Assembly: GCA_016933745.1 (NCBI GenBank)
Contig: JAFGAK010000188.1
Span: forward strand, 1-42,152
Source of the DNA: Bacteroidales bacterium
GTDB taxonomy: Bacteria; Bacteroidota; Bacteroidia; Bacteroidales; UBA12170
Direction: 5' to 3'
Length of the DNA stretch: 42,152 nucleotides
Shown here: one piece after another, positions 18,243 to 25,332 of the stretch
How positions within the stretch are numbered: position 1 is the stretch's first letter
Layout: each line of letters opens with the position of its first letter
Notes under the pieces: model-generated
Database searches by the model: none
The model's input: only the letters and a program-made list of their open reading frames with translations
Told to the model about the DNA's origin: nothing
Program-made: the position numbers and the translations under genes

Positions 18243-19268
18243 TTATCCTTTTAAAACAATCTTGTGCAAGGCGTTTACCCATGCGTCGGAATCGTTCAAG
18301 CTTTCTACCAACTGCAGCGTTTCGCCTCCTGCATTTTGAAAGATTTCAGCATATTCTATTCCAAGTTCAACTTTCGTTTCTAAACAATCTGCAACAAAAG
18401 CGGGCGCCAAAATTAAAACCCGTTTATGTCCATTTTTAGCAAGTTGTTGAATTATTTCATCTGTAAACGGACTTAACCACTTATTGGTCAACCTCGACTG
18501 AAATCCAACAGAATGATTTTCCTTTTTAATTCCGAGTTGCTTTACAAGGAGTCGGGTGGTTTCATAAACAGCCGCTTTATAACAATGATGACCGTGTTTA
18601 GGCATTTCCGATTCACAGGAGCATTCCGAAATTTTTTGTTCCGGATGCGCCTGCGCTATATGTGATAATGGCAAACCATGATAGGAAAACAGAACATGAT
18701 CGTAAGTCCCCAATTGATATTCATTTATTCTTGAAACCCAAGCCTCAATAAATTCCGGTTGAGCATAAAACTGATCAATCACTTCTATTTTTGGCAAGTT
18801 AACAATGGATCTTGCTTCTTTCAAAACTTTTTGAACTGCAGTTTCCGTAGTAGAAGCAGCAAATTGCGGAAACAGCGGAACCAATACGATCTTCTCGAAA
18901 TCTCCTTTAGAGATTTCTAATAATGCCTTTTTTATGGATGGATTACCATAACGCATAGCTGCAAAAACCTGAAACGAATTACCCAATTTATCCTGTAACT
19001 TTGCTTTTAAATTTTCTGCATGAATTAAAAGTGGCGAGCCGGATTTAGTCCAAAGCTGCTGATAAAGCTTGGTAGATTTTGGAGCGCGAAATGGGACAAT
19101 AATTAAATTCACCAATAATTTTCTAAAAAACCAAGGAATAGTAATTACATATGGATCGTTGAGAAATTCTGAGAGAAATCTTCTAACACTTTTTACATTT
19201 GGCTGATCGGGAGTTCCAACATTGAGTAGTACAATAGCGGTTTTATGTTCATTCGTTGTATTACTCAT
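18243..19268 (-). CDS. hemH: Ferrochelatase
   Basis: Inserts Fe2+ into protoporphyrin IX in the last step of haem synthesis (or into coproporphyrin in organisms using that route). The N-terminal VLLNVGTPDQP and the porphyrin-binding FSYHGLPLSHI with its catalytic histidine (about residue 195) are present, as is the C-terminal APAFVADCLETKVELGIEY with the conserved glutamate. A cysteine/histidine-rich stretch (CSCESEMPKHGHHCYKA) follows the active-site loop. Length 341 aa is normal. It starts 10 bp after hflX and is probably cotranscribed with it. No other haem genes are in the window. Confidence 0.94.
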   Translation of the reverse strand: MSNTTNEHKTAIVLLNVGTPDQPNVKSVRRFLSEFLNDPYVITIPWFFRKLLVNLIIVPFRAPKSTKLYQQLWTKSGSPLLIHAENLKAKLQDKLGNSFQVFAAMRYGNPSIKKALLEISKGDFEKIVLVPLFPQFAASTTETAVQKVLKEARSIVNLPKIEVIDQFYAQPEFIEAWVSRINEYQLGTYDHVLFSYHGLPLSHIAQAHPEQKISECSCESEMPKHGHHCYKAAVYETTRLLVKQLGIKKENHSVGFQSRLTNKWLSPFTDEIIQQLAKNGHKRVLILAPAFVADCLETKVELGIEYAEIFQNAGGETLQLVESLNDSDAWVNALHKIVLKG

Positions 19269-19278
19269 CGTCAGCTAT

Positions 19279-20463
19279 TTAGTACAAATAATTATTATAA
19301 GGATATCGAACCGCGTGGATTTCCTTTACCTCTTCGTAAATCAAATCTTTCAACTCAACCACATTGATTTTTTCTTTCGCTGAAATAAAAATGGATTTGG
19401 TATGTTCTTTACTCATCCATGTTTTCTGCCAAACTTCCAACGAATAATTTTCTTTGGTTTCAGGGCTTAAATCATCGGCTTCCTTTTTAACGTACGAAAA
19501 TGCATCAATTTTATTAAAAACCATCACAACAGGTTTATCTCCAGCTTTTATTTCTTGCAAAGTTTGATGCACCACATTTATTTGCTCCTCAAAATCGGGA
19601 TGTGAAATATCTACAATATGCAGCAGCAAATCAGCTTCTCTAACTTCGTCCAAGGTAGATTTGAAACTTTCTACCAAACCATGAGGTAGTTTTCTGATAA
19701 ATCCAACGGTATCGGACATTAAGAAAGGAAGGTTTTCGATAACTACTTTTCGCACAGTTGTATCCAAAGTGGCAAAGAGCTTATTTTCGGCAAAAACATC
19801 CGATTTACTCAATAAATTCATCAAAGTTGATTTACCCACATTGGTATATCCCACCAAAGCTATACGCACCATGCTACCGCGATTGGATCGTTGTGTTTCC
19901 ATTTGTCGGTCGATTTGCTCTAGCCTTTTCTTTAAAAGCGAAATGCGATCACGAATAATCCGACGGTCAGTTTCGATTTCTGTTTCTCCAGGTCCACGCA
20001 TTCCAATACCGCCTCGCTGACGTTCCAAGTGCGTCCACATACCTGTTAATCTAGGTAAAAGATATTGATATTGAGCCAATTCAACTTGCGTTTTTGCGTG
20101 AGCTGTTTGCGCTCTTTTAGCGAAAATATCCAAAATAAGATTGGTTCGATCCAGAATTTTACATTTCAATTCTTTCTCTAAATTTCGTATTTGCGATGGT
20201 CCTAGCTCATCATCTATTACTGCAATATCTATTTCTTCGTATTCTACATAAGCGCTAATCTCTTCTAATTTTCCGCTACCTACATAGGTTTTTTTATCTG
20301 GAGACGATAGTCTTTGGACAAACCTTTTCTTAGTTATAGCTCCTGCAGTATCAACTAAAAATTCCAATTCATCAAGATATTCCTTACTTCGAGCATCATC
20401 CTGACCTTTGGTAATCAAACCAATTAATATGGCTTTTTCTTGTGCTTTAGCGGTTTCGTTCAA
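19279..20463 (-). CDS. hflX: Ribosome-associated GTPase HflX
   Basis: GTPase that binds the 50S subunit and splits stalled ribosomes under stress. The N-terminal HflX domain (about 1-175) contains the glycine-rich linker QRGGIGMRGPGETEIETDRR. The G domain follows with G1 GYTNVGKST, the switch region DTTVRK, G3 DTVGF and G4 FNKID. Length 394 aa is typical. The only start compatible with the -7 element upstream is TTG at 20463; no in-frame ATG lies near the N-terminus. hemH follows 10 bp after its stop. A standard housekeeping gene apart from its start codon. Confidence 0.94.
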   Translation of the reverse strand: MNETAKAQEKAILIGLITKGQDDARSKEYLDELEFLVDTAGAITKKRFVQRLSSPDKKTYVGSGKLEEISAYVEYEEIDIAVIDDELGPSQIRNLEKELKCKILDRTNLILDIFAKRAQTAHAKTQVELAQYQYLLPRLTGMWTHLERQRGGIGMRGPGETEIETDRRIIRDRISLLKKRLEQIDRQMETQRSNRGSMVRIALVGYTNVGKSTLMNLLSKSDVFAENKLFATLDTTVRKVVIENLPFLMSDTVGFIRKLPHGLVESFKSTLDEVREADLLLHIVDISHPDFEEQINVVHQTLQEIKAGDKPVVMVFNKIDAFSYVKKEADDLSPETKENYSLEVWQKTWMSKEHTKSIFISAKEKINVVELKDLIYEEVKEIHAVRYPYNNYLY

Positions 20464-20487
20464 TTTGCGATTTTTTTAAATACGATA

Positions 20488-20495
20488 CAAAATTA
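20488..20495 (-). promoter_or_regulatory. -7 promoter element (TAATTTTG) of hflX-hemH
   Basis: Exact TAnnTTTG match on the minus strand, about 25 bp before the hflX TTG start. No matching -33 element seen. Confidence 0.5.
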
Positions 20496-20564
20496 CATAA
20501 TTAAATACTTCTACCTGCGAAGTACCAATTTAAACTTTAAGAAGAAAAAAGGGGTTAGTGCAAA

Positions 20565-21560
20565 TTAAAATTTACGGATTCCAATAATTTCGCGTACATC
20601 TTTTAAGGTTGCCGAAGCGCTTTCTCGTGCTTGTTCAGCGCCCATTCGTGTTACTTTACTCAAATAATCCGTGTTATTATACATTTCCTGAATTCGTTCA
20701 CGAATTGGACTTGTAAAGTGGATTACGTCTTCGGCAAGTTGCTTTTTCAAATCGCCATAGCGGATTTCGCAATTATTCCAAAGACCATCAAAATGGGCAA
20801 TTGTATCCGCAGTAGATACCACTTTCATTAAGTCGAATAGATTTTGAATTACGGCTGGTTTTTCTTGATTCATTTCTGTTGGACCACTATCCGTAACTGC
20901 TTTCATTATTTTTTTCCGAATGGATTTTGGATCTTCTGCTAGAAAAATAGCGTTTCCTTCGCCTTCCGATTTTCCCATTTTTCCACTTCCGTCTAAACCT
21001 GGAATTTTCACCAAGGATTCGCCAAAATTGTAAGCTTGAGGAATGGGAAAATAATCGTTTTTATACATGCGATTAAACCGACGTGCAAACGTACGCATCA
21101 TTTCCAAGTTTTGCTCTTGATCTTTTCCTACTGGAACCTTTGCCGCTTTGTGTATTATCACATCCGCTGCCATTAAAGTTGGATAAGTCAATAATCCGGC
21201 ATTCACATTTTCAGGCTGTTGTCTGACTTTATCTTTGAAAGAAGTAACACGTTCCAGTTCACCTAAATACGCATTCATGTTAAGAAGCAAATACAATTCA
21301 GTTACTTCAGGAACATCACTTTGGATATAAATGCACGCCTTTTCCGGATCGATGCCACAAGCCAAATATTCAGCCAATACTGCACGAACATTTTCATGCA
21401 AATTAAGCGGAGTTGGATGCGTTGTTAAAGAATGGTAATCTGCTATAAAAAAATAAGCATTGCTATTTTCTTGCATTTTAACAAAGTTTTTAACTGCTCC
21501 AAAATAATTACCTAAATGTAAATTTCCTGTCGGACGAATTCCGCTAACTACTGTTTCCAT
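20565..21560 (-). CDS. trpS: Tryptophanyl-tRNA synthetase
   Basis: Class I synthetase that charges tRNA-Trp. The HIGH-equivalent HLGN is at residues 15-18 (RPTGNLHLGNYFG), and the KMSKS-equivalent is KMGKS at 194-198. The specificity segment ADYHSLTT follows the first motif. Length 331 aa matches bacterial TrpRS. The ATG at 21560 is the true start: a longer frame begins with TTG inside the -7 promoter element. It is followed by hflX about 100 bp downstream, which has its own promoter. No trp leader or T-box was seen upstream, as expected for Bacteroidota. Confidence 0.96.
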   Translation of the reverse strand: METVVSGIRPTGNLHLGNYFGAVKNFVKMQENSNAYFFIADYHSLTTHPTPLNLHENVRAVLAEYLACGIDPEKACIYIQSDVPEVTELYLLLNMNAYLGELERVTSFKDKVRQQPENVNAGLLTYPTLMAADVIIHKAAKVPVGKDQEQNLEMMRTFARRFNRMYKNDYFPIPQAYNFGESLVKIPGLDGSGKMGKSEGEGNAIFLAEDPKSIRKKIMKAVTDSGPTEMNQEKPAVIQNLFDLMKVVSTADTIAHFDGLWNNCEIRYGDLKKQLAEDVIHFTSPIRERIQEMYNNTDYLSKVTRMGAEQARESASATLKDVREIIGIRKF

Positions 21561-21581
21561 AATAACTTGCTTAACTGGGCG

Positions 21582-21589
21582 CAAATTTA
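21582..21589 (-). promoter_or_regulatory. -7 promoter element (TAAATTTG) of trpS
   Basis: Exact match on the minus strand, 21 bp upstream of the trpS ATG; predicts a leader of about 15 nt and excludes the upstream TTG start. Confidence 0.6.
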
Positions 21590-21611
21590 AGGAATCTCGC
21601 TTGAAGTAGCT

Positions 21612-22247
21612 CTATTTTTTCTGTTCACTAACAAAAGTTCCTTTAGCAATGTATAATTGTTTTACAATTAGCGTTTTTGTTCTACTATTTTCTCCTTTAT
21701 CAAGTTCTTCGTTAACAGTTTTAAAATCAGCATCTAAAACGACAAAACCACCCTTTTCATTCCTAAAATAAGCAGAAAAAAGTATTTGTTTTCCGAACCT
21801 TCGATGTAATTCTTTCAATTGTTTTTGGGCCTTTATCTTTGCATTTTCACTTATTCGGATAAAAACCAAAGTTGTCATCTCAAGAGGTTCCATATATGGC
21901 GCTATCTTACCAGAGCTTATTTCCAAAGGATAAATTTCCAATTTGAATCTATTTGCAGCAATTGCCGGATCGGTTTGCACTAATTTTTCTACTGCTAAAA
22001 GTGATTGTTCTTTAAAAACAAACAAACCACCTCCACTATAAAATGGTCCTGCGGCTATTATTTTACCTTCTTGATAAAGTCGTTCGATATTTGCTAGATG
22101 TTGTGTCTGCAATTCTGCAATTCGACAACTATCGAGCACTTCTTTATCCGGATTCGTATTTAAAAACACAAAAAATAAATTATTTTTTTCTTGTGCCTGG
22201 CCCAAAAGTGGCATTATTGCCAAAAAAATAAAAAGAAGTCGATTCAT
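21612..22247 (-). CDS. Exported YCII-like domain protein
   Basis: Protein of unknown function. The ATG at 22247 gives a clean signal peptide (MNRLLFIFLAIMPLLGQAQ). Residues about 22-115 resemble the YciI/YCII dimeric alpha-beta fold: FFVFLNTNPDKE at the start, QTQHLANIERLYQEGKIIAAGPF, then GGLFVFKEQSLLAVEKLVQTDPA. The second half (about 120-205) repeats a similar pattern (TTLVFIRISENA, KQLKELHRRFGKQILFSAYF, GGFVVLDAD), suggesting a duplicated fold. The catalytic His-Asp pair of YciI enzymes is only partly visible. Length 211 aa, about twice a single YCII domain. It lies between prx and trpS, downstream of the prx terminator; no clear promoter seen. Confidence 0.68.
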   Translation of the reverse strand: MNRLLFIFLAIMPLLGQAQEKNNLFFVFLNTNPDKEVLDSCRIAELQTQHLANIERLYQEGKIIAAGPFYSGGGLFVFKEQSLLAVEKLVQTDPAIAANRFKLEIYPLEISSGKIAPYMEPLEMTTLVFIRISENAKIKAQKQLKELHRRFGKQILFSAYFRNEKGGFVVLDADFKTVNEELDKGENSRTKTLIVKQLYIAKGTFVSEQKK

Positions 22248-22320
22248 TATACTCGTTTGTAATCTCGTAAAAATAAACATAAAAATGATTAAGCTGTTTA
22301 CGCAAACTGGAAGGATCATC

Positions 22321-22357
22321 TAAAAAAAAACCCACCTTTCAATGGAAAGGTAGGTTT
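22321..22357 (-). terminator. Intrinsic terminator of the peroxiredoxin gene
   Basis: On the minus strand a hairpin with arms AAACC/ACCTTTC and GAAAGGT/GGTTT (22328-22357, one mismatch) and a 4-nt loop is followed by a T-tract. It lies about 32 bp after the prx stop. Confidence 0.8.
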
Positions 22358-22389
22358 AAGAGAAATAATTCTAATGCGTGCGTTAATTC

Positions 22390-23040
22390 TTAGATATCTT
22401 TTCTTGCAAGATAAAAATCGACCATTTCGTATTTACTTGCAATGCGCTCATTCATCTCATCTAAAGTCTTTGGTGGAGGAACAATCGCTTTTTCGCCTCT
22501 TACCCAATTCAATGGTAGAGCAACTTTTTTCTCGTCTGCAACTTGCAAAGCATCAAGAGCGCGAAGAATTTCGTCCATATTTCTACCAACATTTAGAGGG
22601 TAATACATTACTAAACGAATTTTCTTTTTAGGATCGATGAAGAATACGGCACGAACAGCAGCAGTTTCGCTTTCGCCTGGTTGTAGCATTCCGTATAATT
22701 TTGATACACTCATGTCGATATCAGCAATGATTGGGAAATCAAAATAAACGCCCGTTTTTTCACGAACATTTTGAACCCATGCCAAATGCGCATGAATACT
22801 GTCAATACTTAATCCCATTAGTTCTGTGTTCAAGGCGTCGAATTCTCCTTTGCGCAAAGCAAATCCAGTCATCTCAGTAGTACATACCGGAGTAAAATCT
22901 GCTGGGTGAGAAAATAATACTACCCACTTGTCTTTTGCAAAATCTGAAAATTTGATAGTTCCTTTGGTTGTTACAGCTGTAAAGTCTGGAGCTAAATCGC
23001 CAATAACGGGCATTTTAGTTACTTGTACTTGATCTTCCAT
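22390..23040 (-). CDS. 1-Cys peroxiredoxin (Prx6-like)
   Basis: Thiol peroxidase that reduces H2O2 and organic peroxides. The peroxidatic site PADFTPVCTTE has C53 with P46, T50 and the conserved later arginine (AVRAVFFID). No other cysteine occurs in the 216-aa protein, so it is a 1-Cys enzyme needing an external thiol. The Prx6-subfamily C-terminal arm is present (LPLNWVRGEKAIVPPP). It is divergent from an OxyR gene, and the shared 120-bp region contains a -33/-7 promoter for this gene with an OxyR-type palindrome centred about 65 bp upstream of its predicted start. Peroxide induction through OxyR is therefore likely. A terminator follows. Confidence 0.93.
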   Translation of the reverse strand: MEDQVQVTKMPVIGDLAPDFTAVTTKGTIKFSDFAKDKWVVLFSHPADFTPVCTTEMTGFALRKGEFDALNTELMGLSIDSIHAHLAWVQNVREKTGVYFDFPIIADIDMSVSKLYGMLQPGESETAAVRAVFFIDPKKKIRLVMYYPLNVGRNMDEILRALDALQVADEKKVALPLNWVRGEKAIVPPPKTLDEMNERIASKYEMVDFYLARKDI

Positions 23041-23084
23041 AATTTATTTTATTTTTAAATGAATATTATTTTTTATTGATAAAG

Positions 23085-23116
23085 CAAAGATACGGCCGAA
23101 TTATATATTTGTCAAA
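23085..23116 (-). promoter_or_regulatory. Promoter of prx (TTTG-N20-TATCTTTG)
   Basis: On the minus strand TATCTTTG (23085-23092) and TTTG (23113-23116) are 20 bp apart. The -33 element lies within an 11-bp palindrome (23107-23117). Start predicted near 23079. Confidence 0.65.
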
Positions 23117-23136
23117 TCGATTGTTTTTATATTATC

Positions 23137-23151
23137 ATAGATTTTATCTAT
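23137..23151. promoter_or_regulatory. OxyR-type operator (ATAG-N7-CTAT)
   Basis: A perfect inverted repeat, ATAGAT-TTT-ATCTAT, that matches the OxyR half-consensus ATAG-N7-CTAT exactly. It overlaps the oxyR -7 element (23149-23156) and is centred about 65 bp upstream of the predicted prx start. Confidence 0.65.
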
Positions 23152-23156
23152 ATTTG
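23149..23156 (+). promoter_or_regulatory. -7 promoter element (TATATTTG) of oxyR
   Basis: Exact TAnnTTTG match ending 4 bp before the oxyR ATG, predicting a leaderless message. It overlaps the operator, which suggests autorepression. Confidence 0.6.
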
Positions 23157-23160
23157 CAAG

Positions 23161-24102
23161 ATGATAACTTTAATTCAACTTGAATACGTAGTCGCGGTTG
23201 ATACGTATCGCCATTTTGCTACCGCAGCCGAAAAATGTTTTGTAACTCAGCCCACCTTGAGCATGCAGATAAAAAAGCTGGAAGAGCATTTAGACTTGAT
23301 TATTTTTGATCGAACCCGTCAACCTGTTGTGCCAACGCTTTTAGGTGAAAAGGTTATTGAACAAGCTCGTATTGTTTTGCACGAAAGTAAACGAATTCAT
23401 AGCCTGATTTTAGAAGAAAAAGAAGATATTACGGGCGAAATCCGAATCGGAGTTATTCCAACCATATCGCCTTATCTTTTGCCACTATTCACCGGTAAAT
23501 TCAAATCGCTCTATCCAAAAGTAAAAATAAAAGTAGAAGAGCTGATAACTGAACGAATTGAGGAGCAAATCAAAAAAGATTTACTCGATGTTGGAATTCT
23601 AGTTACTCCTTTACAAAATCCAGGTATTATTGAACAGCCATTATATTACGAAGAAATGCTCGTTTACTCGAACCCTAAACATCAGTTTGCTGCTCAGCCA
23701 ATCATTGATATTAAGGACATTGCCACGCCAGAAATCTGGTTGTTAAGCGACGGGCATTGTTTCCGCCATCAAGTAGTAAACCTCTGTGATATTCAGAATT
23801 TCAAATCAGACGCCTTACCCTTTGAATTTGAAGGCGGTAATTTAGATACTTTGATGCGCATTATCGACAAAGAGGGCGGTTATACGCTAATTCCTGAATT
23901 AAGTAGTTTGGAATTGGATTTTGAAAAGCAAAAACAAGTGCGAAGATTCCATGACCTAACTCCACTGCGCGAAGTCGCATTGGTTTACACACGGAAATTT
24001 GCTAAAACAAAACTCATCGATAATTTAATACAAACCATCAAAGATAGCGTACCTCAACACATGCTCGATCAAAAAAGAGGAACCATTGTCGAATGGAAAT
24101 AA
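23161..24102 (+). CDS. oxyR: Hydrogen peroxide-sensing regulator OxyR (LysR family)
   Basis: LysR-type regulator that senses peroxide by disulfide formation. The winged helix-turn-helix is at about residues 3-62 (FATAAEKCFVTQPTLSMQIKKLEEHL). The effector domain carries the OxyR redox pair C200 and C209 in DGHCFRHQVVNLC, with the same 9-residue spacing as C199/C208 of the E. coli protein. Another cysteine, C26, is in the DNA-binding domain. Length 313 aa is typical. It is divergent from a peroxiredoxin gene with an ATAG-N7-CTAT palindrome between. The gene converges on the next one with a 15-bp gap. Confidence 0.93.
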   Translation: MITLIQLEYVVAVDTYRHFATAAEKCFVTQPTLSMQIKKLEEHLDLIIFDRTRQPVVPTLLGEKVIEQARIVLHESKRIHSLILEEKEDITGEIRIGVIPTISPYLLPLFTGKFKSLYPKVKIKVEELITERIEEQIKKDLLDVGILVTPLQNPGIIEQPLYYEEMLVYSNPKHQFAAQPIIDIKDIATPEIWLLSDGHCFRHQVVNLCDIQNFKSDALPFEFEGGNLDTLMRIIDKEGGYTLIPELSSLELDFEKQKQVRRFHDLTPLREVALVYTRKFAKTKLIDNLIQTIKDSVPQHMLDQKRGTIVEWK

Positions 24103-24117
24103 ACTCCTGTCGATACT

Positions 24118-25011
24118 TTATTTCTCAGTTACCGAAGAAAAGAAATCTTCAATATCGCCAGGTGTACTCATAATTTTCATGAAAGTACCCATCGTCAACT
24201 CAGGCCAGTATAAAGCAATTCTGTATTTTCCAGGAAGCATCGTTACTTCATTTCCTTGCAAAATGATTTCATAAGGCAAAGCTGCCAAATGACTTTCTCC
24301 AATAATTGGTAAATAATGAGCTTCTCCTTTTTCCTGCTCATGAATAGCTAATCCAAAAACGGCTACTTTTTTGTCGGCAAAGATTTGCTCATAAACCTTC
24401 ACTACAGTTCCTGATTTTGCAATCATACTTTGAATATGCGCCAATCCTTCTTCAAAACTAGCGTAAGTCTCTAATTCTTCCGGATCCGTAAAATAAGGCA
24501 TCATCACTTTATAATGATAATTCATTAGTTTTTCTTCTGTCAACTCACCTCCAAATGGTGTTAATTTACCAAATAGTTCAGTTAAAACACCTTTTACATC
24601 GGTATCAATTAGCGTGAGTTCATTCATTTTAGAGGAAATATCTTCGCGAAAATAAGCGTTGAACATATACATTGGATTTAACAAACTTACGCTTACGCCT
24701 CCGTCCATTTTTTGTAGGCCTATTTTTAGAACAGATGCTAATGCTCCACGATCTTTAAATGAAAGACTGGTTTGTTGTAAATCTTTACGAGTAAAACAAA
24801 CAACCATTAAATCATTCGATTCCATAGGTTTATATTGACCAACAACTTGAAAATTCTTCGTTTCTAAACCCGACTTAATTGTAACCGAGAGTTCGTCAAT
24901 TGATTTCTGTTGTATACTTGTTTTAACAAATGGAGAATAGGTTTTCTGAGCAAAACCAAAACTGAAAGTAACTATTACCAGAACTAAAGTAGATAACCAA
25001 TATTTTTTCAT
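24118..25011 (-). CDS. Exported protein of unknown function, possibly DUF302-related
   Basis: I do not recognise this gene with confidence. A signal peptide is clear (residues 1 to about 21, TFSFGFAQ). The mature part contains SGLETKNFQVVGQYKP and DLMVVCFTRKDLQQ, then a segment ending LLNPMYMFNAYF, a pattern that recalls exported DUF302-like proteins. The C-terminal half has no known motif. It contains one cysteine and no membrane helix after the signal. Length 297 aa. It faces oxyR tail-to-tail. Its upstream side adjoins the orphan transcription unit near 25.2 kb on the other strand, and no consensus -7 element was seen for it. Confidence 0.7.
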   Translation of the reverse strand: MKKYWLSTLVLVIVTFSFGFAQKTYSPFVKTSIQQKSIDELSVTIKSGLETKNFQVVGQYKPMESNDLMVVCFTRKDLQQTSLSFKDRGALASVLKIGLQKMDGGVSVSLLNPMYMFNAYFREDISSKMNELTLIDTDVKGVLTELFGKLTPFGGELTEEKLMNYHYKVMMPYFTDPEELETYASFEEGLAHIQSMIAKSGTVVKVYEQIFADKKVAVFGLAIHEQEKGEAHYLPIIGESHLAALPYEIILQGNEVTMLPGKYRIALYWPELTMGTFMKIMSTPGDIEDFFSSVTEK

Positions 25012-25142
25012 AGTATTAAGATATTTAATTGTTTAGATGTGAAGTATCAAATATATTCAATTATCGCAAACCGTGTGAATCACTTCACAATAAAAATCAA
25101 TTCTAAATAAGACAAAAAAATATAAAAAAAATAGTTAATTGT

Positions 25143-25173
25143 TTTGCAAATAACAGAAAGGGTAGTACATTTG
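25143..25173 (+). promoter_or_regulatory. Strong promoter (TTTG-N19-TACATTTG) with no known gene behind it
   Basis: TTTG at 25143-25146 and TACATTTG at 25166-25173 are spaced exactly 19 bp, one of the best -33/-7 matches in the window. The next recognised gene starts 160 bp on, beyond an intrinsic terminator and a second -7 element. Confidence 0.7.
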
Positions 25174-25178
25174 CATTG

Positions 25179-25289
25179 TTTATTTATGAACAATGTTATT
25201 TCATTAACATATTATTCTAAAAATAAATTTTTGTTTTATAATTTAGGTTTTTTGGTTTTACCTCCCGAGTGGTTTCGGGAGGTTTTTTT
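25179..25289 (+). ncRNA. Candidate small RNA or leader-attenuator transcript of about 110 nt
   Basis: The predicted transcript runs from the promoter at 25143-25173 to a GC-rich terminator at 25261-25289. Two short hairpins are possible near the 5' end, including ATGTTA/TAACAT (25193-25198 with 25205-25210). An open frame of 44 codons begins at the ATG at 25186, rich in Tyr and Phe, and runs through the terminator to 25320, which would fit an attenuator leader peptide. The 25012-25332 gap (321 bp) holds otherwise only AT-rich sequence and the promoter of the next gene. No named RNA family was recognised. Confidence 0.5.
25261..25289 (+). terminator. Intrinsic terminator of the orphan transcript
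   Basis: CCTCCCGA (25261-25268) and TCGGGAGG (25275-25282) pair perfectly with a 6-nt loop, followed by seven T. The GC content stands out from the surrounding AT-rich DNA. Confidence 0.85.
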
Positions 25290-25311
25290 ATTTAAAATGA
25301 AAAAGTCTCTG

Positions 25312-25319
25312 TATTTTTG
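25312..25319 (+). promoter_or_regulatory. -7 promoter element (TATTTTTG) of the LRR gene
   Basis: Exact TAnnTTTG match 13 bp before the ATG at 25333, after the terminator, so the LRR gene can be transcribed independently of the orphan unit. Confidence 0.5.
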
Positions 25320-25332
25320 ATAGAAAAACTTG

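Noticed and set aside
21561-21584. Upstream TTG start for trpS
   Set aside because: It overlaps the -7 promoter element at 21582-21589 and adds residues before the conserved METVVSGIRPTG start.
25186-25320. The 44-codon open frame as an ordinary small protein
   Set aside because: It runs through a strong intrinsic terminator and has no family features; a leader peptide or no translation at all is more likely.
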